Below are positions 32,450-40,398 of a stretch of DNA of 41,121 nucleotides, one piece after another. Both the position numbers and the translations under genes were made by a program. This DNA comes from an uncultured Collinsella sp. Its GTDB lineage: Bacteria > Actinomycetota > Coriobacteriia > Coriobacteriales > Coriobacteriaceae. Position 1 is the first letter of the stretch; every line of letters begins with the position of its first letter. The notes below the pieces were generated by a model. That model worked only from the letters and a program-made list of their open reading frames with translations, searched no databases and was not told the origin of the DNA. The stretch is taken from positions 1-41,121 of the forward strand of contig CAKUHA010000013.1 in the NCBI GenBank assembly GCA_934655755.1. Reading direction: 5' to 3'.

Positions 32450-32488
32450 AACTACCTCAAAGGGGACAGTGGCCCCTTTGAGGTAGTT
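32450..32488 (-). terminator. Terminator of the phosphoesterase gene (AAAGG-type hairpin 1)
   Basis: A perfect 16-bp stem (32450-32465 with 32473-32488). On the minus strand it follows the stop codon and is trailed by TTTTG. Related stems occur at 35169, 36209 and 36265. Confidence 0.8.
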
Positions 32489-33197
32489 ACCACGGTGTTC
32501 TGGCGGTTGAGGACTCGATGGCCTCGTGACGCTTGAGCTCGCGGCGCATGGTTTGCGAATTGAGCCAGGCTGCCTGCCAGCCACGGATGGGGTAGCGCGC
32601 TTCGTCCAGCTCAAACTGCGTATAGCCGCAGGCGTTGATGATCGTTGCCCCGCATGCGTGCTGACGCTCACGTTGAAAGTCGCGACCATAGCATTGGTGT
32701 ACATGCCCGTGCACCATGTAGTCGGGATTCCAGGACTCGAGCGCTGTATTAAAGCATTCGAACCCTCGATGTGGCAGATCATCCAGATCGCCCACGCCGG
32801 CGGCGGGTGCATGGGTGAGCAAGATGTCGCAGCCGCCGACCATCCTCACTTTGCGGGACAGCTTGCGCATGCGCTTGGCCATCTCGCGCTCGGTGTACAT
32901 GTTGGCGCCATCCCGGTAGCGCATGGAGCCGCCAAGCCCCGCAATGCGGACGCCGCGATACACGTATACGGTGTCTTCGACACAGATACAGCCGCCCGGT
33001 GCATGACGTGCGTAGCGGTCATCGTGATTGCCGCGCACGTAGATGAGTGGTTTGTTGATGACCGTGACCAAAAACTCAAGATAGTCCGGGTCCAGATCGC
33101 CAGCGGACAAAATCAGGTCAACACCCTCAAAGCGTTCTTTCCGAAAGCACTCCCAAAGGCATCGTTCTTCGGTATCGGCTATGGCAAGGATTTTCAT
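32487..33197 (-). CDS. Calcineurin-like metallophosphoesterase
   Basis: A 236-residue metallophosphoesterase (YfcE/MPE superfamily). Metal motifs: Ala-Gly-Asp (32-34), Gly-Asn-His-Asp (56-59), Leu-Leu-Thr-His-Ala-Pro and Gly-His-Val-His. The first motif reads Asp8-Thr-Glu10 where most members have Asp-x-His, so one metal ligand is changed. Substrate unknown. Its ATG overlaps the stop of the upstream BMP-domain gene by four bases (ATGA), so they are translated together and probably work in one process. Confidence 0.85.
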   Translation of the reverse strand: MKILAIADTEERCLWECFRKERFEGVDLILSAGDLDPDYLEFLVTVINKPLIYVRGNHDDRYARHAPGGCICVEDTVYVYRGVRIAGLGGSMRYRDGANMYTEREMAKRMRKLSRKVRMVGGCDILLTHAPAAGVGDLDDLPHRGFECFNTALESWNPDYMVHGHVHQCYGRDFQRERQHACGATIINACGYTQFELDEARYPIRGWQAAWLNSQTMRRELKRHEAIESSTARTPW

Positions 33198-35110
33198 AGT
33201 GCGCGGACCTTCGGCTCATCGTCGAGCTGCGGAATGGTGCCCACCACGTTGTCGGCCAGCCAGTCCATCTCGACGATTTGCGTGCTCGGCAGTGGGGGAA
33301 AGCCTTCGATCTGCACTACGCCATCTTGGCTATGGAGCTCGCCGCCAAATGGATTGATGGAGCCCTCGACGATGCCATTGCGCAGTAGCTGAACGAGCTT
33401 GCGCGTCTGATAGGGCAGGCCCGGAGCGTAGCGAATGTCGATAACGCCCGAGCTCATGCCGTACCAGTAGTTGACGGCGCGAACCTGGCTGTCGTCACTG
33501 GTCTCATCCCAGGTGCCATGCAGTAGGCTTCGCACGATAAGTTCGTAGTAACGGCCCCAGTTCCATACCGGCATGGCGATGCCGACGACCTTGCCATCGA
33601 CCAGGCGGTGGAGTCCGTAGGCCGTGGGGTCCTCCAGCGACTTGGACATGTCGACGCCGGTCATGACGCTCACACCTTCGCGGCACATAGCCTCGGCAAG
33701 ACCGCCGGCGGGTACATCGCCCCAGGTGAGGATTACCTGCGCACGGGGGTCGAGCAGCGAGGCGCCGATGGCAAAGGCGTTGATCTCGCTAAGTGCGCCC
33801 GACGCGAAGACCGACGCGTGGTAGCCAATGCGATGGTTGTCCGCCATGCTGGCCGCAAGGGCGCCCAGGAGGAACTTGGCCTCGTACATCTTGCCAAAGT
33901 ACGAACGGACGCTTTGGTGGGGAAGGCCGATAGAACAGTTAAGGAACCGAACCTGGGGATACTCAACGGCTGCCCTGAGTGTGTATTCCATCAGGCGGTG
34001 CGAGGTCGAGAAGATGACGTTGTCTCCATGTTTGACAGCCGTTTCCACGGCGGCGTAGAACACGTCCGGATCGTGGCAGTCCTCGAACGCCTCGGTGCGC
34101 ACGATACCGCCAAAGTGCTCATCGAGATACTGACGCCCTTGGTCGTGCAGGCTGTCCCAGCTCGACGTCGCACGGGGGAACTCATGGATAAAGGCGATGC
34201 GCAGGGGATTGGCCGCCGAATAGACGGTCTTGCCCATAAAGAAGTTGAGCACGCCGGAGGTGGACTTGCCGGGCGACTCTTCCTCATCGACGCTTGGTGC
34301 TTCGACAAGATCGACCTTGTCCTCGTTATTTTTGCCAGCAATGACAAGCTCACGCCAAATCTTACACAGGCGATTTACGACGATATCCGTCGGTGTATCC
34401 AGCAGTCGGTCCTGGTTGTACACATTGAGGTAGACGAGCATGGCGTCGGCGGGCGTAATGTCCAGGTGGTCGCCGCCCGCGCGAAGGTAGGCGCGCTTAA
34501 AGAGCAGGAAGGTGTGGCGCAGGTAGTCGACCTTTTTCTGCGGCCATTTTTCGATAAGGTTCTGACCGAGCATCTTGGCGAGCGTTTCGTAGCTTCCCTC
34601 GCGCGAGAACTCGATCTCGTATAGGGGGCAGACGCGCCAAAACGCACAGAACTCGCCGTACAGGCGGCTTTCGACGGAATCCCATGTGCCGGGGTAGAGA
34701 CGGGTAATCTTGGCCGAAACCGTCGGAGCGTCCAGGAATTTGAGGACACTGACGCGTTTGTTGCCTTCCTGGACATAGAACCGATGCATGAACTCGGTGA
34801 CGATAACGGGATCGCGATAGCCCTCGGTAACCTGGATGTCATAGAGGTTGGACCACTTGCGGGCGAACTCGGTGCTAAACGGCAGCAGGGGCATGAAGTT
34901 GCACGAAAAGGCGGACTGACGGCCCTTGGTAACCGTGCCGACGACCATTTCGAGCGGAATGTCTCTCAGGCCGACATTCTCTCGTTGGCCTAAGGGAAGC
35001 TGGGCAACCAAGCTATCGAGGTCCGTGAGGTACGGATGCTCGCTTTGACTAATGGCGCGTCGACGTCCTTGCTCGCCGCGCTTGCGTGCTTGACGATAGG
35101 CCTCTTCCAT
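33194..35110 (-). CDS. Cytoplasmic ParB-like / BMP (PnrA-like) domain fusion
   Basis: A 638-residue protein without signal peptide or lipobox. The N-terminal part has a ParB/sulfiredoxin-like segment (Val-Thr-Glu-Gly-Tyr-Arg-Asp-Pro-Val-Ile-Val near 93-103; Val-Gln-Glu-Gly-Asn-Lys-Arg-Val-Ser-Val near 112-121). A helical middle and an acidic linker (about 270-285) follow. The C-terminal half (about 305-600) resembles basic-membrane-protein/PnrA nucleoside-binding domains (Ile-Ala-Phe-Ile-His-Glu; Asn-Cys-Ser-Ile-Gly; Gly-Ala-Leu-Ala-Ala; Asp-Met-Ser-Lys). Such domains normally sit outside the cell; a cytoplasmic version occurs in B. subtilis Med. A ligand-sensing regulator is a fair guess. 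GGGAG precedes the ATG; coupled to the phosphoesterase. Confidence 0.75.
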   Translation of the reverse strand: MEEAYRQARKRGEQGRRRAISQSEHPYLTDLDSLVAQLPLGQRENVGLRDIPLEMVVGTVTKGRQSAFSCNFMPLLPFSTEFARKWSNLYDIQVTEGYRDPVIVTEFMHRFYVQEGNKRVSVLKFLDAPTVSAKITRLYPGTWDSVESRLYGEFCAFWRVCPLYEIEFSREGSYETLAKMLGQNLIEKWPQKKVDYLRHTFLLFKRAYLRAGGDHLDITPADAMLVYLNVYNQDRLLDTPTDIVVNRLCKIWRELVIAGKNNEDKVDLVEAPSVDEEESPGKSTSGVLNFFMGKTVYSAANPLRIAFIHEFPRATSSWDSLHDQGRQYLDEHFGGIVRTEAFEDCHDPDVFYAAVETAVKHGDNVIFSTSHRLMEYTLRAAVEYPQVRFLNCSIGLPHQSVRSYFGKMYEAKFLLGALAASMADNHRIGYHASVFASGALSEINAFAIGASLLDPRAQVILTWGDVPAGGLAEAMCREGVSVMTGVDMSKSLEDPTAYGLHRLVDGKVVGIAMPVWNWGRYYELIVRSLLHGTWDETSDDSQVRAVNYWYGMSSGVIDIRYAPGLPYQTRKLVQLLRNGIVEGSINPFGGELHSQDGVVQIEGFPPLPSTQIVEMDWLADNVVGTIPQLDDEPKVRAL

Positions 35111-35123
35111 AGTTTTGCTCCCT

Positions 35124-35141
35124 TAGTCGTTTAAACAACTA
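35124..35141. promoter_or_regulatory. Operator-like dyad upstream of the BMP-domain gene
   Basis: TAGTCGTTTAAACAACTA is an 18-bp palindrome with one mismatched pair, just before the ribosome site; TATAGT next to it on the minus strand could be a -10 box. Confidence 0.3.
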
Positions 35142-35168
35142 TATGAACCATGGTACCACGGATGAAAA

Positions 35169-35201
35169 CCACCACAAAGGTGCCTGTCCCCTTTGTGGTG
35201 G
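35169..35201 (-). terminator. Terminator of the MscS gene (AAAGG-type hairpin 2)
   Basis: A perfect 12-bp stem, CCACCACAAAGG (35169-35180) with its complement (35190-35201). On the minus strand it directly follows the stop and ends in TTTT. Confidence 0.82.
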
Positions 35202-35202
35202 A

Positions 35203-35970
35203 TTAGGCGATGATGGGGGCGATGGCGCGGATGCAGGCGTCGGCTGCCGTGAAGGTGGCGCTGTCGTCGCTGACGATAAAGATGATCTTGCCCTTGATGC
35301 CAAAGTCACCGATCTCGCTAAAGAGCACGTAGGGCTCCTTGTCAAAGCCCGAGATGGGAAGCACGGCGGCCTTGGTGGCGTCGGTGAGCTCATCTGCTAG
35401 CGCGTCCAGTGAAGCCCACTTGGACGTGTCCTTGACCGCGACGGGGACGGCTACGCGCCCAAAAGGCATCAAATGCACGAGCGTGTTCTTGGAGATATTT
35501 GAGTTGGGGACGATGATGGTCTGCCCGCAGGCATCTTCGATGGTCGTGTGGCGCCAAGTGATGTCCTGGACCACGCCCGACACGCCGCCGACCTCGATAT
35601 TGTCGCCGGGCTTGATGATGCCCATAAAGGTCACTTGCATGCCGCCGATAAGGTTTGATAGCGTGTCCTGAAAGCCGAGCGAGATGGCGATGCCGCCGAC
35701 GCCAAGAGCGGCGACGAGCGCGTTTGCGTTAATGCCAAAGCAGTTGTCGAGGATAAAACTGCCGCCGATCATCCAGATGACGGCGCGCGCGATGTTGATG
35801 AAGATACTCGATGCCGGAAGCGGGTTATCGTCTCGGTTAAGCAGATGGTGCAGGGTCTTGGATGCGACCTTAGCGGCGACGGCGGTGCCTATCGCCAAGA
35901 TGACGGCCCAGATGATGTTGTGGACCCACCGTTGCTCAAAGAAATGAAGAATCGGCTCAAACAATTCCAT
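35203..35970 (-). CDS. Small-conductance mechanosensitive channel (MscS family)
   Basis: A 255-residue channel that would release solutes on hypo-osmotic shock. Three membrane helices are seen (about 15-34, 54-78 and 84-112); the third, Gly/Ala-rich, is the pore helix (Ala-Ala-Leu-Gly-Val-Gly-Gly-Ile-Ala-Ile-Ser-Leu-Gly-Phe-Gln-Asp). The beta domain starts with Pro-Gly-Asp-Asn-Ile-Glu-Val and Ile-Val-Pro-Asn-Ser. AGGAGG stands 10 bases before the ATG. It is a single-gene unit with its own terminator. Confidence 0.92.
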   Translation of the reverse strand: MELFEPILHFFEQRWVHNIIWAVILAIGTAVAAKVASKTLHHLLNRDDNPLPASSIFINIARAVIWMIGGSFILDNCFGINANALVAALGVGGIAISLGFQDTLSNLIGGMQVTFMGIIKPGDNIEVGGVSGVVQDITWRHTTIEDACGQTIIVPNSNISKNTLVHLMPFGRVAVPVAVKDTSKWASLDALADELTDATKAAVLPISGFDKEPYVLFSEIGDFGIKGKIIFIVSDDSATFTAADACIRAIAPIIA

Positions 35971-36018
35971 GTAGGGAGAACCTCCTAATGATCATTCAAC
36001 CATGATACCCACCAAAAA

Positions 36019-36043
36019 GCCCGTCCGATCACATCGGACGGGC
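36019..36043 (-). terminator. Terminator after the small signal-peptide-like ORF
   Basis: GCCCGTCCGAT (36019-36029) pairs perfectly with 36033-36043 around CAC; on the minus strand TTTTT follows. Confidence 0.82.
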
Positions 36044-36145
36044 CGATAACTTGGGATGGGGGGCGGTGGCGTAAGCTGGGGCGCCGGCGGGCGCACCGGC
36101 GAGGAGAGCGGCGGTCAAGGCAAGACGGGGAAGGAGTCTTCTCAT
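36029..36145 (-). CDS. Tiny ORF with a signal-peptide-like sequence
   Basis: A 38-codon frame: Met-Arg-Arg-Leu-Leu-Pro-Arg, then a hydrophobic Ala/Leu core and Ala-Tyr-Ala as a likely signal-peptidase site near residue 26, leaving about 12 residues. AAGGA lies eight bases before the ATG, and the stop sits inside a terminator stem. So it has all parts of a small gene. It may encode a secreted peptide or be the stump of a lost exported protein. No family is known to me. Confidence 0.5.
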   Translation of the reverse strand: MRRLLPRLALTAALLAGAPAGAPAYATAPHPKLSARPM

Positions 36146-36208
36146 GGCAGTTTCCTTAGTTCTTAACCAGTGGTCCCTGCTGACGCTGGATTATCGACAT
36201 AATATGCG

Positions 36209-36248
36209 AAAACCGCCGCAAAGGTATCTGTTCCTTTGCGGCGGTTTT
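36209..36248. repeat. AAAGG-type hairpin 3
   Basis: A perfect 16-bp stem (36209-36224 with 36233-36248) around an 8-nt loop, flanked by TTTT on both strands. It resembles the stems at 32450 and 35169. Confidence 0.7.
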
Positions 36249-36264
36249 GACGTTTGTGCAGATA

Positions 36265-36303
36265 AAACCTGCCAAAATAAACCTGTCCCTTTTTGGTGGG
36301 TTT
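36265..36303 (-). terminator. Terminator of the ABC operon (AAAGG-type hairpin 4)
   Basis: AAACCTGCCAAAA (36265-36277) pairs with TTTTGGTGGGTTT (36291-36303) using two G-U pairs. It overlaps the stop codon of the ATPase gene; TTTT follows on the minus strand. Confidence 0.6.
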
Positions 36304-37096
36304 AGCTCAACAGCATGCGGTCGTTGGCGAGCTCGCCGCCCGAGACCTCCTCGAACTTCTGCAGCAGGTCGGCGACGGTGAGCGACTTCTTTTCGTCGCC
36401 TGCCACGTCGTAGATCACGTGACCCTCGTGCATCATGATCAGGCGATTACCCAGACGGATGGCGTCGTTCATGTTGTGCGTGACCATGAGCGTGGTCAGG
36501 TGGTTCTCGTCGACAATCTCCTCGGTCAGATTGAGCACCTTAGAGGCCGTCTTGGGGTCGAGGGCCGCGGTGTGCTCGTCGAGCAGCAGCAGGCGCGGCT
36601 TGGTGAGCGTGGCCATGAGCAGGGTGAGTGCCTGGCGCTGGCCGCCCGAGAGCAGACCGACCTTGGCGTTGAGGCGCGTGTCCAGACCGAGGTCCAGGCG
36701 CTTGAGCAGTTCAACGTACTCGTCCTTCTCGGCCTTGGTGACGCCCCACGAAAGACCGCGACGCTGGCCGCGGCGCTTGGCGAGGGCCAGGTTCTCGGCG
36801 ATCTGCATGTCGGCTGCGGTGCCGCGCATGGGGTCCTGGAACACGCGGCCCAGGTACTTGGCGCGCTGCGACTCGCTCAGACGCGAGATGTCGGTGCCAT
36901 CGAGCTCGATAACGCCCGAATCGAGCGGATATACGCCGGCGATCATGTTGAGCAGCGTGGATTTGCCGGCGCCGTTGCCGCCGATCACGGTTACAAAGTC
37001 GCCGTCGTTGAGGGTAAGGTCGACGCCGGTAAGAGCGCGTTTCTCGGTGACGGCGCCCTTGTTAAAGGTCTTCTTGACGTGTGAGAGCTTAAGCAT
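36302..37096 (-). CDS. ABC transporter ATP-binding protein (TrpXYZ/UrtD-like)
   Basis: A 264-residue ATPase. Walker A is Gly-Gly-Asn-Gly-Ala-Gly-Lys-Ser-Thr (39-47), signature Leu-Leu-Ser-Gly-Gly-Gln-Arg-Gln, Walker B Leu-Leu-Leu-Leu-Asp-Glu, switch His in Val-Thr-His-Asn. The chosen ATG (37096) overlaps the permease stop by 8 bases and has AAGGGGG nine bases upstream; other in-frame starts further up lie inside the permease gene. It powers the permease encoded just upstream. Confidence 0.93.
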   Translation of the reverse strand: MLKLSHVKKTFNKGAVTEKRALTGVDLTLNDGDFVTVIGGNGAGKSTLLNMIAGVYPLDSGVIELDGTDISRLSESQRAKYLGRVFQDPMRGTAADMQIAENLALAKRRGQRRGLSWGVTKAEKDEYVELLKRLDLGLDTRLNAKVGLLSGGQRQALTLLMATLTKPRLLLLDEHTAALDPKTASKVLNLTEEIVDENHLTTLMVTHNMNDAIRLGNRLIMMHEGHVIYDVAGDEKKSLTVADLLQKFEEVSGGELANDRMLLS

Positions 37097-38012
37097 CTGC
37101 CTCATCCCCCTTCGTGTAGGAGCTGCGGAGCTTATAGCGCTCCCAAACCACGGGCACGCACAGGGCCACGGCAACGATCACGGCGGAGAGCAGCTTCATG
37201 TCGTTGGCGTCCATGCCCAGCTGCAGCACGATGGCGCGAATGAGGAAGTACACCACGGAGCCAAAGACTGCAGAGGCAAGACGGACACTAAACTGCGTCA
37301 GACCGCCGGGTAGCAGGCGGCCGAGCACCTCGCCGATAACAATGGCGGCAAGACCGATAACGATGGCGCCGGTGCCCATGCCAATGTCGGCGTACTTCTG
37401 GCTCTGGCAGATGAGCGCACCCGAAAGGCCGATAAGGGCGTTGGAGAGCACGAGGGCGATCATCTTGGTGGAGTTGGTGTTGACGCCCAGAGCGCGGATC
37501 ATGTACTCGTTGTTGCCAGTGGCACGCAGCGCCGAGCCGATCTCGGTGCCAAAGAACCAGTACAGGATGGCGACGATGGCCACGGCCAGCACAATGCCCA
37601 GGATGATGGCAACGGTGGACTGCGGCAGGCCCGTCATGTGGCTGACGGATGAGAAGATGGTGCCCTTGGCAAGGATGGGCGTGTTGGATTTGCCCATGAT
37701 GCGCAGGTTGATGGACCACAGACTGATCTGCGTCAGGATTCCGGCGAGGATCGCGGGAATCTCAAAGACAGTGGTCAAAATGCCCGTGACGGCGCCCGCG
37801 ATGGCACCGGCACACATGCCGGCCAAAACAGCGAGCAGCGGGTCGACGTTGTTATTGACGATGAGCACGGCGCAGACGCAGCCGCCGAGGGCAAAGCTGC
37901 CGTCGCAGGTCATATCGGGGATGTCGAGCAGGCGGAACGTGATAAACACGCCAAGTACCATAATGCCCCAGAGGACGCCCTGTGAAACGGCGCCCTGCAA
38001 TGCAATAAGCAT
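37089..38012 (-). CDS. ABC transporter permease (branched-chain/TrpY-like family)
   Basis: A 307-residue membrane protein with eight to ten helices, of the branched-chain amino acid/ribose-type permease family (PF02653): Asp-Ile-Pro-Asp-Met-Thr-Cys-Asp-Gly-Ser-Phe near 30-40 and Arg-Ala-Thr-Gly-Asn-Asn-Glu near 180 are typical of permeases paired with PF04392 lipoproteins. AGGAGG lies eight bases before the ATG. It overlaps the ATPase gene and follows the lipoprotein gene after a hairpin. Substrate may be tryptophan or another aromatic compound; that is inference. Confidence 0.9.
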   Translation of the reverse strand: MLIALQGAVSQGVLWGIMVLGVFITFRLLDIPDMTCDGSFALGGCVCAVLIVNNNVDPLLAVLAGMCAGAIAGAVTGILTTVFEIPAILAGILTQISLWSINLRIMGKSNTPILAKGTIFSSVSHMTGLPQSTVAIILGIVLAVAIVAILYWFFGTEIGSALRATGNNEYMIRALGVNTNSTKMIALVLSNALIGLSGALICQSQKYADIGMGTGAIVIGLAAIVIGEVLGRLLPGGLTQFSVRLASAVFGSVVYFLIRAIVLQLGMDANDMKLLSAVIVAVALCVPVVWERYKLRSSYTKGDEADA

Positions 38013-38116
38013 GCTTCATACCTCCTAGGATAGGGTGGACACGTGAGTCACCATGATAGTGGTAACAATGCATAAAAGAGCTGCGGCCGGATGTTTTGTC
38101 TCATCCGTAACAAGCA

Positions 38117-38145
38117 GGGCGAACGCCGGTCTTTGGCGTTCGCCC
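38117..38145. terminator. Stem-loop between lipoprotein and permease genes
   Basis: GGGCGAACGCC (38117-38127) and GGCGTTCGCCC (38135-38145) pair perfectly. Weak T content follows on the minus strand. It probably lowers read-through so that more binding protein than permease is made. Confidence 0.65.
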
Positions 38146-38216
38146 CTGTGGCTCAGATATTGAATAACACGGCAACGGCGCGAGTGCGTGCCCTAGACGC
38201 GCTACTGCGCATGGCG

Positions 38217-39197
38217 CTACTCGTCCAGAGCAGAAAGATCGATGCCCAGAGCCTCGGCCATCTCGTCGTTCTTGACGACGACTAGGTCCTTGCTCGAGAG
38301 GTGCTTGATCGGCATATCCTCGGGCTTAGCCTCACCCTTCAGGATCTTGACGGCCATCTCGCCCGCGGCGTAGCCCAGATCCTCGTAGTTGATGGAGAGG
38401 GTGAACAGGCCGCCAGCCATGCACATACCCTCCTCGCCGGTCACGTAGGGAAGCTTGTTCTCCTTGCAGATCTGGCCCACCTGCGAGGCGCCCGCGGCGA
38501 TGGTGTTATCGGTGGGGGAGTACAGCGCGTCGACCTTGCCCACGGCAGATTCGACGACGGACTGGATCTCGTTGGAGCTCGAGACGGTGTAATCGGTGTA
38601 CTTCAGGCCCAGCTTGTCGAGCTCCTTCTTGGCGGCCTTGATCTGGACGTCGGAGTTGGATTCGGCGGTGCAGTAGAGCAAGCCGACCTTCTTAACGTCG
38701 GGCAGGACCTTCTGCATCATCTCGAGCTGCTCGGCGACCGGGGTGAGGTCGGAGGCGCCGGTGACGTTGGTGCCGGGCTTATCGTTGTCCTGGACCAGGC
38801 CCGAGGCAGCGTAGTCGGTGATGGCGCAGCCCACGATGGGGATATCGGCGGTGGCGCCGGCGGCGGCCTGCGCGGCGGGCGTAGCGATGGCATAGATCAG
38901 GTCGACGCCATCGCCCACGAACTTGTCGGCGATGGACTTACACGTGGACTGGTCGTTCTGGGCGTTCTTCTGATCGATCTTGACCTTGAGACCGCTCTTC
39001 TTGATGGCCTTGACAAAGCCGTCGTTGGCGGCGTCGAGTGCAGAGTGCTCGGTGAGCTGCAGAACGCCGACGGTGTAGTCGGAACCGGCGGCAGCAGAGC
39101 CGGAACCAGAGTTGCCGCCGCATCCGGCGAGCGGAGCGAGCGCGAGCAGGCCAGCAGAGACCAGAAGGCTCCTGCGGCTGATGGTGATATCCTTCAT
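38217..39197 (-). CDS. ABC transporter substrate-binding lipoprotein (TrpX-like, PF04392)
   Basis: A 326-residue lipoprotein. The signal has Ser-Arg-Arg-Ser-Leu-Leu (possible Tat-type twin Arg), a hydrophobic core and lipobox Leu-Ala-Gly-Cys near residue 25, then a Gly/Ser-rich linker. The mature part has the two-lobe pattern of PF04392: Val-Gly-Val-Leu-Gln-Leu-Thr-Glu-His, Ile-Ala-Thr-Pro-Ala-Ala-Gln, Val-Gly-Leu-Leu-Tyr-Cys-Thr-Ala-Glu-Ser-Asn-Ser and Thr-Gly-Glu-Glu-Gly-Met-Cys. GGGGG lies before the ATG at 39197; the longer frame lacks a ribosome site. First gene of the transporter operon. Confidence 0.92.
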   Translation of the reverse strand: MKDITISRRSLLVSAGLLALAPLAGCGGNSGSGSAAAGSDYTVGVLQLTEHSALDAANDGFVKAIKKSGLKVKIDQKNAQNDQSTCKSIADKFVGDGVDLIYAIATPAAQAAAGATADIPIVGCAITDYAASGLVQDNDKPGTNVTGASDLTPVAEQLEMMQKVLPDVKKVGLLYCTAESNSDVQIKAAKKELDKLGLKYTDYTVSSSNEIQSVVESAVGKVDALYSPTDNTIAAGASQVGQICKENKLPYVTGEEGMCMAGGLFTLSINYEDLGYAAGEMAVKILKGEAKPEDMPIKHLSSKDLVVVKNDEMAEALGIDLSALDE

Positions 39198-39357
39198 ATC
39201 GTTACCCCCAGTATAGAAATGGCTGGAAACACTGCACTCAAACAAAGTGCAAGTGGAACTATAGTAGCGCGGATGTCCATTTTTACAATAACCTGGCGGG
39301 TTTTTTAATACAGAACCGGATGGGCGGTACGGGTAGTCGAATGGACGGCGGAGGTTC

Positions 39358-40140
39358 TTATGCGGCGGAGGCGTTCTCATCGTCTAGCGCGGCAAAGAGT
39401 TTTTTGCCGTCGAGCAAGCGCGTGCTGACGTTTTTCATGCGGCCGATCTCTACGGTGCGCAGGGTGTCGTCGGTGCCTCGGGTGTCGTAGACCGTTCCCA
39501 GCAGATACGAGACGCCATCGCGTTGCCTGATGGCAAAGGGCCGGACCGTCATCCGCACCACCTCGGTTTCGCCACGTGCCGTGACGCTCGAAATATCAAA
39601 ACTCACCGTGGTTCCGTGGTCGATGGCCTGCTCGATGAGCTCGCAGGTGTCGATGCGCTTGACGGGCGTGCGCGTGGCCTTGGTGGATTTGCTGCCGGCA
39701 CTTGGAGCGGGCTCGGGTGCATCGAGGTAGCCGCGAACGTCGACACTCGCCATGGCGACCAAGTGCTGAGCCATGCTTTTTCGAATGGCGATGGGTGTGG
39801 AGCGGTTGCGCATGACCATGCCGTGGAGCCGGATGATTTCCTCGTCGGTGAGCGGACGGGTCAAGAGCCGATACCCCACGCCGCGCTTGTATTCAATTTC
39901 GTATCCGGCATGGCGAAGTGCGGAGATGGCGGTGTAGATGCTGCGCCGCGCCGCCGAAATGGGCATGCGGGCGGGGTCGTCGGGATGAGCGAGGCGCCGG
40001 ATCAACTCATCGGAAAGCATGGCCTTGTCCTCGCCGGTGTTCTCGCTTAATAGTTGCAGGATGCGAACGGCGCGATAGGCTGCCATCGAGGCGGCGCCTC
40101 TAGTCGTGGTGTCGTAGGTTTCAACAGCGGTTTCGGTCAT
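39358..40140 (-). CDS. HTH/WYL-domain transcriptional regulator
   Basis: A 260-residue regulator. The N-terminal winged helix (about 15-95) ends in Arg-His-Ala-Gly-Tyr-Glu-Ile-Glu-Tyr...Gly-Val-Gly-Tyr-Arg-Leu. The C-terminal part (about 160-255) fits a WYL ligand-binding domain, with Val-Ser-Tyr-Leu-Leu-Gly-Thr-Val-Tyr-Asp and Leu-Arg-Thr-Val-Glu-Ile-Gly-Arg-Met. ATG 40140 has AAAGGA ten bases upstream; GTG four codons earlier is possible. It lies 160 bases upstream of the lipoprotein gene on the same strand and may control that operon; the ligand is unknown. Confidence 0.85.
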   Translation of the reverse strand: MTETAVETYDTTTRGAASMAAYRAVRILQLLSENTGEDKAMLSDELIRRLAHPDDPARMPISAARRSIYTAISALRHAGYEIEYKRGVGYRLLTRPLTDEEIIRLHGMVMRNRSTPIAIRKSMAQHLVAMASVDVRGYLDAPEPAPSAGSKSTKATRTPVKRIDTCELIEQAIDHGTTVSFDISSVTARGETEVVRMTVRPFAIRQRDGVSYLLGTVYDTRGTDDTLRTVEIGRMKNVSTRLLDGKKLFAALDDENASAA

Positions 40141-40257
40141 GGTGCCCACGTCCTTTCCGTTTTGGGTGGCAACGGTATGGAGCCTAGGACGCGGGGTTTT
40201 CCCAGGGGCGCAGGGCGCTCTGGGCGGTCGGTAGTCGTCGGCAAACGGCGGTTCGAG

Positions 40258-40320
40258 TTTTCAACAGCCCTGCTCAACTGACCAAAAGCTTGCCAAAAGC
40301 TTGACGTATGCTGTTGAAAA
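40258..40320. promoter_or_regulatory. Dyad with tandem 11-bp repeats upstream of the WYL gene
   Basis: TTTTCAACAG (40258-40267) and CTGTTGAAAA (40311-40320) flank two head-to-tail copies of CCAAAAGCTTG (40282-40303). Such a layout fits an operator; the nearest regulator is the WYL protein. Confidence 0.4.
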
Positions 40321-40352
40321 AAGCGTCTCTCGACCGATGCCGAGAGACGCTT
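40315..40352 (-). terminator. Terminator of asnS
   Basis: AAGCGTCTCTCG (40321-40332) pairs perfectly with 40341-40352; on the minus strand TTTTTT follows. Confidence 0.88.
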
Positions 40353-40398
40353 GTGCGATGAGCGTTGGCGTGTGGCGACGCGAGCTAGCGTCCGACGA

